Origin: Paroedura picta
Taxonomy: Eukaryota > Chordata > Lepidosauria > Squamata > Gekkonidae
Direction of reading: 5' to 3'
NCBI RefSeq assembly: GCF_049243985.1
Contig: NC_135371.1
Span: forward strand, 1,265,501-1,329,500
DNA length: 64,000 nt
Of the stretch, positions 55,865-64,000 are shown in pieces. Position numbers and translations under genes: made by a program. A model generated the notes under the pieces. That model did not search any database, had not been told where the DNA came from, and saw nothing but the letters and a program-made list of their open reading frames with translations. The stretch's first letter is position 1. Each line of letters begins with the position of its first letter.

Positions 55865-56500
55865 TTCCTCTCTTCCCCCCTAGGGAAGCCCCTTCGACCC
55901 GCAGAGGCAGCGCCCGGAGGGGTCTATGCAGCCCGGGGGGGGGGTCTTTCACCCACTTTCGTGGGCCAGGCCCAGGCTCCCTCCCGCCCCGCTGCCCTCC
56001 CGACGGCGCCTCCCGGGGAGGGCGGGAGGCCTGGGCTGCAGCCCACAAGGGGTTAAGTCCGCCGAGCGCTGCCTGGGCCGGCCAGAGAGGCCGAGCGGGA
56101 GGGGGAAGCGAAGCGGAGGGAATCCGGATTGGCAGCCGCGCCGCGAAAGGAAGGAAGGAAGGGAAGAGGCCTCCTCGCGAGTAAGGCGTCCTGGGAACGG
56201 CCGCTTGGGGGGACCGGAGCGGGATCGAGGCCCGGGACCCCCTTAGGCGCCACCCTTGGGGGTCTTCCCGCCCCAAAGCCCCCCCCTCCCCCCGGGCCTC
56301 CCCCTCCTCCGGCTCCAGGTCAGCCCGGCAGCGCTCGGGGGTGGGGGGCAGCCGGGGGGGGGGGGGTCCCAGGGCCGGGGGGGGATGGGGGAGCAAGGCC
56401 GGGACCCACCTCCCGCTTCCCCGCGGGTGACCAGCTGCAGGGGGCTCTGGGCACCCCGGGAAGGACCCCCCCACCCCCCACCCTTGGCTTTGCTACCCCG
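55865..56500 (+). promoter_or_regulatory. CpG island and probable first exon of gene F
   Basis: A CpG-dense block. The donor CTCGCGA|GTAAGGCG at 56180/56181 is the best end for a non-coding exon 1. The SCAN exon follows 450 bp downstream. ORFs on both strands are compositional. Confidence 0.6.
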
Positions 56501-56633
56501 GCTTGGATGGTAATGCAGGAACAGCATCTCGGCCCTTTGGCCCTGATCCACCAGGAAGCTTCTCCTGCGCAGGGAGGTGGGCGGTGTTCAGGGGTCTCCC
56601 GTGTCACTGCCTGTCTCTCCCCGTCCCCCGCAG

Positions 56634-57134
56634 GGAGAAGCCGCTCTTCGTAGCCAAGGGACTGAAGGCAGCGTTGCAGGGTCTGCGGTGACCCAAGAGA
56701 AGGGGCAGGAGATGGAAGAGCAGAACCCAGGAGGACCCGGAACCAGCAAGGCAGCCAGGAAAGGCCCCCATCCCTCCCAAGCTGGGAGCAGAGTTGGATT
56801 CTGGGGAAGGGCCGGGCCAGAGACCCTGGCTCAGGACACCATGACCTCAGACGGCCATTGCCGGCGCTTCCGGCACTTCCGCTACCAGGAGGCCGCTGGG
56901 CCCCGAGAGGTTTGCAGCCGGCTCCACGGACTCTGCAGCCGCTGGCTGGAGCCGGAGAGGAGCACCAAGAGGCAGATGCTGGACCGGGTGATCCTGGAGC
57001 AGTTCCTGGCCCTCCTGCCCCGGGAGATGCAGGGCTGGGTGAGAGGATGCGGGCCGGAGAGCAGCTCCCAGGCGGTGGCCCTGGCCGAAGGCTTCCTCCT
57101 CAGCCAGGCCCAGGAGGAGAGGCAGGCCGAGCAG
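56634..57134 (+). CDS. Gene F SCAN exon
   Basis: Acceptor CCCCCGCAG; start ATG at 56712. SCAN box from [20 protein letters not shown] through [18 protein letters not shown] to [17 protein letters not shown]. Donor GAGCAG|GTAAGG. It is close to gene B SCAN (same [16 protein letters not shown]). Confidence 0.95.
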
Positions 57135-60100
57135 GTAAGGAGGGGGCTTCCTCCAGGTAGGTCCAATTTAAGCCACGGTCTCTGGCCTTATCCTGAAGTT
57201 TCTCAGCCTCTTATTAATCCAGGTGTTAATCTTCCAAGTGGGAAATTTAATAGCCTCCTTCAGCAGCCTCTTGTACTGGAGAATTTCCCATCCCTCCAGA
57301 ACACTCCCCAGGTCTGCTGAGAGGAGGGTGGGAGTGGGGCAGGACCCCTTGCTTGCTTCCCTCTCTTACCCCTCTTCCTCGCTGTGGTTTCAGATGTTGG
57401 GGCCATCCGTGGAGATGGAAGTGACAATCCCTGTGGCAGAAGGAGCTCCTTCCGAGGAAGGGCAGAGGGCGCAGGCCGTGGAGCGTGGCCAAGATGCCGT
57501 CTCTGGTGGTAAGGACTCCTCGTGCCGGGATGGGATTGGGGCACCCTGTGCATCCGATGGGGAGAGAAATCCAGGCAGAGGAAGAATTGAATTCTTTTCA
57601 CACAATTCAGGGTTAACTTGCGGCATTCAAGAAGACATTTAGACAGATCAATGGATAAAAAGTCCTGCAGTTATTTTAAATATTAATACTTCAACTTCCA
57701 AGAGCCTCTTGTGGCGCAGAGTGGTAAGGCAGCGATATGCTGTCTGAATCTGTCTGCCCATGAGGTTGGGAGTTCAATCCCAGCAGCCGGCTCAAGGTTG
57801 ACTCAGCCTTCCATCCTTCCGAGGTCGGTAAAATGAGTACCCAGCTTGCTGGGGGGTAAACGGTGATGACTGGGGAAGGCACTGGCAAACCACCCCGTAT
57901 TGAGTCTGCCAAGAAAACGCTAGAGGGCGTCACCCCAAGGGTCAGACATGACTCGGTGCTTGCACAGGGGATACCTTTACCTTTACCTTTACTTCAACTT
58001 CCACCCATGAGAGGACATCAAGGTGGCTCAAAAAAGGCAGAAGAAACCTCAGCCGAGCTCTTCAACCTGGGGACAAAAGGGAGCTCCAGGCTCCGGGGCC
58101 CAGGGATGAGGGGAACGTGGGACTCCTGCCCATACCTCGAAGGGGAGGCATCAGGCCGCTGAGTGAAACTGGATGGGGCATTAGCCCCACCCCTCGAACT
58201 TTGGGGAGGGGCTTAGGGAGGCGCTTGGGGCAGATGGGGCTCCCCATTGCTGTTGTGTCTGGCTGAGAGCCTGGTGGCAAAGTCAGCATGCCAAGAGACA
58301 CTCTGAAAACGCAGTCATAAGACCCCGGAGTCTCCACAGGCGCTCACATCGTGTCCAGGCCGAATGTGGTGGGGGTGGGCATGCAGTGTCATTTCCCCCC
58401 CCCTTTTCCCCTCCCCCAGGGCAGACCCAGGCCTCCTAGAAGCCTGCTATCTGTTGGCAGCATTGAGAATCCCTGAGGCTCAGAGGTACCTGGTGCTTCT
58501 CTTCAGCCTCTGTGGAGGGTTTCAGAGCCCTGGGAAGGGGGTCTGTGAGGCAGGGAACAAATAAGCAAACACCTTTCCATCCTTCCTTCTTTCTTTCCTC
58601 CCTCCCTCCCTCCCTCCTCTTTTGTCTCAGTAACAGGCGGTGAAGAGGGGCTGCTGAGCCGTCATCTTCTCGGAAGTGTGGAAACGGCTGCTGCACCTTC
58701 AGCCCAGGTAGGAGAGAGGAGCAGGGGGCAGCCTGGGGCCTCCTCCCTTCTCAGGGGGGTTTCTGCTCCTTCAGATTCTGCAAGGTGTCCAGGCAAGAGA
58801 TCCGTGGAATGTCATTCCCTTGCCCCGTTCCAAGCCAGACATCCTGTCCCTTCCCAGGTGACTCCTTTCCCGGGTGCAATCTGTGCCAGGCGTGATCTCT
58901 GAGAGGGGGTGGGGGGTCTGCTTTCTCTTCCAGGGTCTCCCCTCCTTCTCCCTGGAGGACGTGTCCGTCTCCTTCTCCCCGGCCGAGTGGGCCCTGCTGG
59001 ATCCGGCCCAAAGGGCTCTGTGGAGGGAAGTCATGCGGGAGAACGCTGAGAACGTGGCCTTTCTGGGTAAGGGGCTGTCTTGGTGCCGAAGGTGCCAATT
59101 GGGGCCCTTGTCCTGAGTTCCTGGATCAGAATATGGCAGCGGATTATTTTGAGGCCTGTCCTTAGGCTTTGGCTCCCTGGCAGAGCCTCTGCTTGGCATG
59201 GGGAAGGTTCCAGGTTCACCCTCCGGTTAAAATGATCAGGTAGGAGGAGATCGGAAGGGCCTCGGCCTGAGGCCTGGGGAGCTGGTGCCGGACTGAACAG
59301 ACACTCCCGACTTCCTCTGACCAAGCGTCTGATTCGGTTTCAGGCCGCTTCCTGCGCTCAGGTGTGCGAACTTGCCCGGGGGCAACTGGAGCCAGTGTTG
59401 TAGCCATCAGCCGAGCCAGAGAGAGTGTCCCGGCCTGAGGCTGAGGGGATGAGAGGGCCTCCCCCGTGCTGAGGAAGCAAGGAAATATCAGAGCCTCCAA
59501 GCACGGGATGAGCATGAAGTCAGCAGGGCCTCCCTCTGGTCAATACCTGCATGAGCCCAGGGAGCCCAGGCAAGCCCCAACCCGTTAAATCATGAAAGCT
59601 AAGCAGGGCTGACCTTGATCAGCACTTGGATGGGAGACCTCCGGGGAATTGGATGGAGCTCCTCCCTCCACGGAACACGCGTGTTATAATATGCCCGTAT
59701 TATAATTTCTACCTCTCTAGAATCATGGTTTAGAATCCTAGAATCACAGAGTTGGAAGGGACCTCCTGGGTCATCTAGTCCAACCCCCTGCACCATGCAG
59801 GGCACTCACCACCCTCTCGCTCACCCACTGCCACCTGCCACCCCCTTGAGCCTTCACAGAATCAGCCTCTCTGTCAGATGGCTCTCCAGCCTCTGTTTAG
59901 AAATCTCCAAAGATGGAGAACCCACCACCTCCTGAGGAAGCCTGTTCCACTGAGAAACCGCTCTGACTCTCAGGAACTTCTTCCGGGTGTTTAGACGGAA
60001 TTTCTTTTGAATTATTCTCTAGGGTCGGTGGTCCTAAGAACCCAATCAAGGGTCCTCCCGGATGGAATTTTCCAGCGGCTGATAATACTTCTAAGGATTA

Positions 60101-63100
60101 ACCCACCACCCCTTTCTTGAGTCCTGCCTTGAAATAGATTAGCTGCAGGAGACTCATAAACCATCCGAGGAGGGCAACTAGTGTGTGCTTGAAGTGCTCA
60201 GCATTTTTAATGCCAAGTCTGTACAAAACCCTGATATGGATAAGTGCTTTTAACCAAGCTGTTGAAAACGCCCAATCCTTCTTCTTGCATAGAATTTCAG
60301 GTATCCCCAGTTGTGTCCCCTTTGCTGCATTCTGTGTGGAATCAGCCCACAGGCCGCGGGAGAGAAGCAGGGGTAGCAGGGCACGGCTGCTAACCATCAG
60401 GTTTGGGTTGCGTTTAATTTTCAGCCCTGAGCCTACTTCCCTTCCCTTCCCGAGTGGACATCAGTCCTCTACGTGGTTAAATTCTGTTGAGCCAAAAATT
60501 AAGACATTTGGAATTTCTCTAGCTTTGCGGGCCTTGGTGCCTGCAACATCGGCATATAAAATTATAAAATGTAGAATTTTTGGTATCAGACTCCAAGCTC
60601 TTACTGAAGCAGTCAGCTCTCCACTCTTTCTGGGAATTTCACCATCTTTTGATAATGTAGTTTTTTATTTTCATCACCTGATCCCCTCAAGGGTTGGGAG
60701 TGTCCTGCATAGTGCAGGGGGCCAGACTAGATGGCCCTCCCAGCTCTATGACTCTATGCTCCACCCAGAACAATGCAGGGCCTTCATGCTGCCATCAGCC
60801 ATGAAGGCCAGGAGGTTCCAGAAGATCCTCCAAAAGAGTGACCCAGAAATTGCCATTGGTGCAGGATGCAGCTGCATGGGTCCTCACCAGCCGCTACTGA
60901 AGCAACTTCGTTGGCTGCCAATTTGCTTCCGGATCAATTCGCTTCAAGGTTCTGGTTTTGACCTTTCAGGCCTTACGCAGCTTGGGCCCTGCTTACCTTC
61001 AGGACCACCTGACTCCTTATGCCCCCCACAGAGAACTCTGCTGTGTGGCTATGAATCTGCTGAAGGTCCCGGGGTCTCGGGAGGCCTGCCTGGCCTCAAC
61101 CAGGGCCCGGGCCTTTTGGGTCCTGGCCCTTATGTGGGAGAAGGAGCTCCCAGACAAACTGCAGGCCCCGTCGGGACTCTTTAACTTCCGCAGGGCCTGC
61201 AAAACCAGGCGTTTGGTTGAGGCCGGGTAGGAGCCCCCGGGGTTTTCGATCAGGTCCCCCCTCCCCGCCTTATAGCCCTATTGAACGGCCGTGTTAGACT
61301 GTGGTGAGGTCTTAATTCATCTTCCAGCCGGATTCCTTCCCTCTATGTCATGCTTCAGTTACCATTTCATCGCCACTGATTGATGCCCGGAATAGAGGGG
61401 AAGGATATATTCGGTCGCCGCCGTTTGGTATTCGTTATTGTTACCTGCTATTTGCTAATTGTGTTGTTATATGTTGTAAATTATTTTCATTGTTTTAACT
61501 GTTATGGGGATTTTAAAGTGTATGGATTTGTTATTTGTTAACCACTGCGAGCCAACCGTGGGAGCGGCGGTATAAAAATAAAATAATAATAATAAAAAAT
61601 TATAATACATATGCAAACAAGGATGTATAGAAACTATCCATGTGTTCCCGTACTGGCCGACATAGGATGCTATCTGGACCATGGTCCTCAGGGCACTCCC
61701 ATTGAAGCAGAACGGCTACTCCAATAACCAGAAGACCGTCTTTCTTTTCAGTCAGCATCGAGATATAACTGATAAGGTGGCAAAAGTCTTGCAATTATTT
61801 ATTAGGCTCTGAGAACTTAGACTTGACTGAATCGCCCTTGATTTGTATTCTACATTTTGTAAGTATCTTATATGGCAATAAAGGAGTTTATTGTTGTTTA
61901 AAAAAACAGCAGGCTACATGAACTCTTGAGGGGAAAGTGGGAGCTCTGCTTCACAGATCCATCCCCCAGCTTTGATCTTAACCATAGTTCCGTCCTTCCC
62001 TTGAATGATGTCTCTCTCTCTCTCTCTCTCCGTCTCTCTCAAAGAAGCCAGAACTACAGGAGAGACTTTGGTGGGGACAAACAGTGACCCTCCATCTGAA
62101 GAAAGGCTGGAGAGTTTCCCAGGAGGGTCCCAGGACCAGATTTCCTTCCCAGATGAGCTGGTTGAGAGTGAGTGTCCTTCATGGTTATGTCAATGGAACA
62201 GGCAAGGAATAGCCGAGCAATATTTGGTTTGGAACAGGGATGCAGGCTGCTGGGTAAGGAGGGAGGGAGGGAGGTCTTCTGGGAGCCTGAAATCAAAAGC
62301 TGGAGGAGGCCAAAGGGCTGCAAGTCCGTTCCTACTGGATTTTTACAGATCCCTTTGGACCTTCTCAGATTTCCAAGGCGCTACCAGGATCTCTGTGTTT
62401 ATCCCAGCAGAGCACAATCGGAGGAAGGAGGAGGGTGAGGAACATCGTCAGCAACTGCCAGACAGAGTTAAAAACGAAGACTTGAAAGAAGACCTCACAA
62501 ATAAAGCAAGTCCTAAGAGAAAGAAAGGCAGTCATATAATTGAAAGGCCAGATGGAAAAAAACATAGTGTGCATCTTCCAGAGCACAGAAAAATTAAGGC
62601 AAGTAAATTAATTCAGTGTGGAAAACACTTCAGAAACAGATCACAATTCTTCCAGCACCGAAATATACAAAAAGGCAAGAAACATTTCGAATATTCAGTG
62701 TCTGGGAAGGGATTCAGTCAAAGTACCATCCTTCAAGAACACCGGAGAACCCATGCAGGGGAGAAGCCCGTCGAATGCTCTGTGTGTGGAAAGAGATTCA
62801 GTCGGCCTAGCCATCTTCAACAGCATCAGCGAACTCACACAGGGGAGAAAACCTTTGAATGCTCGGAGTGTGGAAAAGGATTCAATCGGCCTAGCCATCT
62901 TAAACAACATCAGAGAACCCACACAGGAGAGAAACCTTTTGAGTGCCCAGTATGTGGAAAGAGTTTCAGTCAGAGTGGCACTCTTCGAGTGCACCGAAGA
63001 ACCCACACAGGGGAGAAACCTTTTGAATGCTCATTGTGTGGAAAGAGATTCAGTCACAATTGCAGTCTTCAAAAGCATCAAACAACCCACACAGGGGAGA

Positions 63101-64000
63101 AACTTTTTGAATGCCCAGAATGTGGAAAGGGATTCAGTCGGCCTAGTGACCTTCAACAGCATCAGAGAACCCACACAGGGGAGAAACCTTTTGAATGCTC
63201 AGAGTGTGGAAAGAAATTCTGTCAGAGTCGCACTCTTCAAAAGCATCTGAGAATCCACACAGGGGAGAAACCTTTTGAATGTTCAGAGTGTGGAAAGGGA
63301 TTCTATCAGAGTGACTATCTTCAACAGCATCAAAAAACCCACTCAGGGGAGAAACCTTATAAATGCTCAGTGTGTGGAAAGAGATTCAGTCGGAGCGGCA
63401 CTCTTCAACTGCATCAAAAAACGCACACAGGGGAAAAGCCATTTAAATGCTCAGATTGTGGAAAAAAATTCAGTAAGCATCACAATCTTCAACTGCACCA
63501 AAGAACCCACACAGGGGAGAAACCTTTTGAATGTTCAGTGTGTGGAAAGACATTTCGTCAGCATCAGGATCTTCAAAGGCATCAGAGAACCCACACAGGG
63601 GAGAAACCTTTTGAATGCTCAGTTTGTGGAAAGAGATTCAGTACGAGGTGGGTTCTTCATGGACACTATAGAATCCACACAGGGGAGAAACCTTTTGAAT
63701 GCTCTGTTTGTGGAAAGGGATTCAGTGATAGTGGCACTCTTCAACAGCATCAGAGAACCCACACAGGGGAGAAACCTTTTGAATGCTCAATATGTGGAAA
63801 GAGATTCCGTTGGAGTGGTACTCTTCAAAAGCATCAAAGAACCCACACAGGAGAGAAACCTTTTGAATGCTCGGTGTGTGGAAAGAAATTCAGTCAGAGT
63901 GGCAATGTTCTAGCGCACCAAAGGACACACACAGGGGAAAAGCCTTTTGAATGTTCATTGTGTGGAAAGAGATTTAGTGCGAGGTGGACTATTAGACAGC
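56712..64000 (+). CDS. Gene F: SCAN-KRAB-C2H2 zinc-finger gene, cut by the window edge
   Basis: Coding exons: 56712-57134, 57394-57508, 58631-58707, 58934-59066, 62045-62167, 62408 to beyond 64000. Phases 0, 1, 0, 1, 1 all fit and every exon is open. Order: leader, SCAN, two linkers, KRAB-A, a KRAB-B-position exon, basic spacer, two dead fingers, then 14 complete fingers and part of a 15th. The start [18 protein letters not shown] is the usual N-terminus of reptile SCAN-ZNF proteins. Likely a nuclear repressor-type factor. The stop lies outside. Confidence 0.9.
57394..57508 (+). CDS. Gene F linker exon 1
   Basis: GTGGTTTCAG|ATGTTGG to GGTG|GTAAGG, 115 nt, phase 0 to 1: [20 protein letters not shown] and onwards. 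Equivalent in place to gene B exon 3. Confidence 0.8.
57701..57989 (+). repeat. tRNA-derived SINE with perfect target-site duplication
   Basis: Head 'agagcctcttgtggcgcag' and B-box-like GGGAGTTCAATCCC, body 'cagccttccatccttccg', tail 'acctttacctttacct'. TACTTCAACTTCCA flanks both sides (57687-57700, 57990-58003). It lies in gene F intron 2. Confidence 0.93.
58631..58707 (+). CDS. Gene F linker exon 2
   Basis: TTTTGTCTCAG|TAACAGG to CCCAG|GTAGGA, 77 nt, phase 1 to 0: [20 protein letters not shown] then AAPSAQ. In gene B this part is joined to KRAB-A in one exon. Confidence 0.72.
58934..59066 (+). CDS. Gene F KRAB-A exon
   Basis: CTCTTCCAG|GGTCTC to CTGG|GTAAGG, 133 nt. [20 protein letters not shown], then [25 protein letters not shown]. 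The DV pair is kept; EEW is AEW and MLE is MRE. Confidence 0.94.
59165..59360 (+). repeat. tRNA-derived SINE, second type
   Basis: 'ccctggcagagcctctgc' and 'ttccaggttcaccctccgg', same type as 20775-20975; gene F intron 4. Confidence 0.55.
59575..59655 (+). repeat. 5S-rRNA-derived SINE or 5S pseudogene fragment
   Basis: 'gaaagctaagcagggctgac' then 'agcacttggatgggagacct' follows the internal promoter half of vertebrate 5S rRNA (GAAGCTAAGCAGGGTCGG, TACTTGGATGGGAGACC). The 5' part is truncated. Confidence 0.7.
59724..60040 (-). repeat. CR1 LINE 3' fragment
   Basis: 'gaatcacagagttggaaggg', 'catctagtccaaccccctgc', 'gcctgttccactgagaaac' read in reverse from the CR1 3' end. Gene F intron 4. Confidence 0.85.
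60780..61610 (+). mobile_element. L2-type LINE 3' region
   Basis: A nearly open C-terminus ([11 protein letters not shown].., [40 protein letters not shown]) is followed by an untranslated tail ending 'aaccactgcgagccaaccgtg' and 'ggtataaaaataaaataata'. 5'-truncated. Gene F intron 4. Confidence 0.85.
62045..62167 (+). CDS. Gene F exon at the KRAB-B position
   Basis: A (CT)n run forms the pyrimidine tract before AAAG|AAGCC; donor GAGA|GTGAGT; 123 nt, phase 1-1, [20 protein letters not shown] to [11 protein letters not shown]. It has the same length and phases as gene B exon 5, but little KRAB-B wording is left. Confidence 0.82.
62408..64000 (+). CDS. Gene F zinc-finger exon, 14 complete fingers, truncated by the window
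   Basis: Acceptor TTTATCCCAG|CAG|AGC (NAGNAG, both in phase). A basic spacer ([20 protein letters not shown]...) leads to two dead fingers ([40 protein letters not shown]) and then fingers [19 protein letters not shown] to [19 protein letters not shown], all with intact ligands, and the start of a 15th ([18 protein letters not shown]). [10 protein letters not shown] wording and T-rich HQRTH ends set it apart from D and E. Confidence 0.95.

Noticed and set aside
55806-56653. 222-codon minus and 174-codon plus ORFs
   Set aside because: CpG island of gene F; low-complexity Pro/Gly sequence without domain or splice support.
62618-63913. Long ATG-initiated frames inside the gene F finger exon
   Set aside because: Shadow frames of the true finger frame, which has no ATG near its start and runs open from 62408 to the window end.

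Overview
The window is vertebrate nuclear DNA, most likely from a squamate reptile (lizard or gecko type; species not determinable by eye). Evidence: tandem C2H2 zinc-finger genes with SCAN and KRAB exons, a vomeronasal type-2 receptor (V2R) gene, CR1 and L2 LINE remains, several tRNA-derived SINE types and 5S-rRNA-like SINE pieces. The zinc-finger reading frames, exon borders and splice phases agree across genes, so most models below are phase-checked. I use the labels A to G for the zinc-finger loci.

Layout. 1-5.3 kb: gene A (+), an intact 16-finger exon whose only visible upstream partner is a decayed KRAB-A exon. 5.5-11.8 kb: gene B (+), a five-coding-exon SCAN-KRAB-ZNF with a CpG island; most of its fingers are eroded but the frame is open. 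12-15 kb: repeats, including a hAT-like element. 15.3-27.8 kb: a V2R gene on the minus strand with signal-peptide, ligand-binding and 7TM exons; I did not find the cysteine-rich-domain exon. 28-32.5 kb: L2 and CR1 remains. 33.1-36.6 kb: gene C (-), SCAN-ZNF with ten fingers and no KRAB seen. 39.6-40.2 kb: locus G, a decayed zinc-finger fragment. 41-45.6 kb and 47.7-53.6 kb: genes D and E (+), tandem KRAB-ZNF paralogues (13 and 10 fingers), each with a CpG-rich promoter. 55.9-64 kb: gene F (+), SCAN-KRAB-ZNF, running off the right edge after 14 complete fingers.

Working together. The ZNF proteins are expected to be nuclear DNA-binding regulators: SCAN mediates dimerisation, KRAB recruits corepressor (classically TRIM28) and the fingers choose the target. 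The V2R is a chemosensory GPCR; V2R and KRAB-ZNF clusters sit side by side in other amniotes, so the mixture is not surprising.

The most interesting signals are: a ~0.8 kb tract of near identity between D and E centred on the KRAB-B exon inside otherwise clearly diverged paralogues (gene conversion or a young patch); a splice acceptor in E that maps to coding sequence in D; a (CTAA)n array just upstream of V2R exon 3 that is in effect ~22 tandem branch-point motifs; NAGNAG acceptors on two ZNF exons; and the eroded but open finger array of gene B. I found no wholly new type of system, and nothing that I could confidently call a retroviral or capsid-bearing element.
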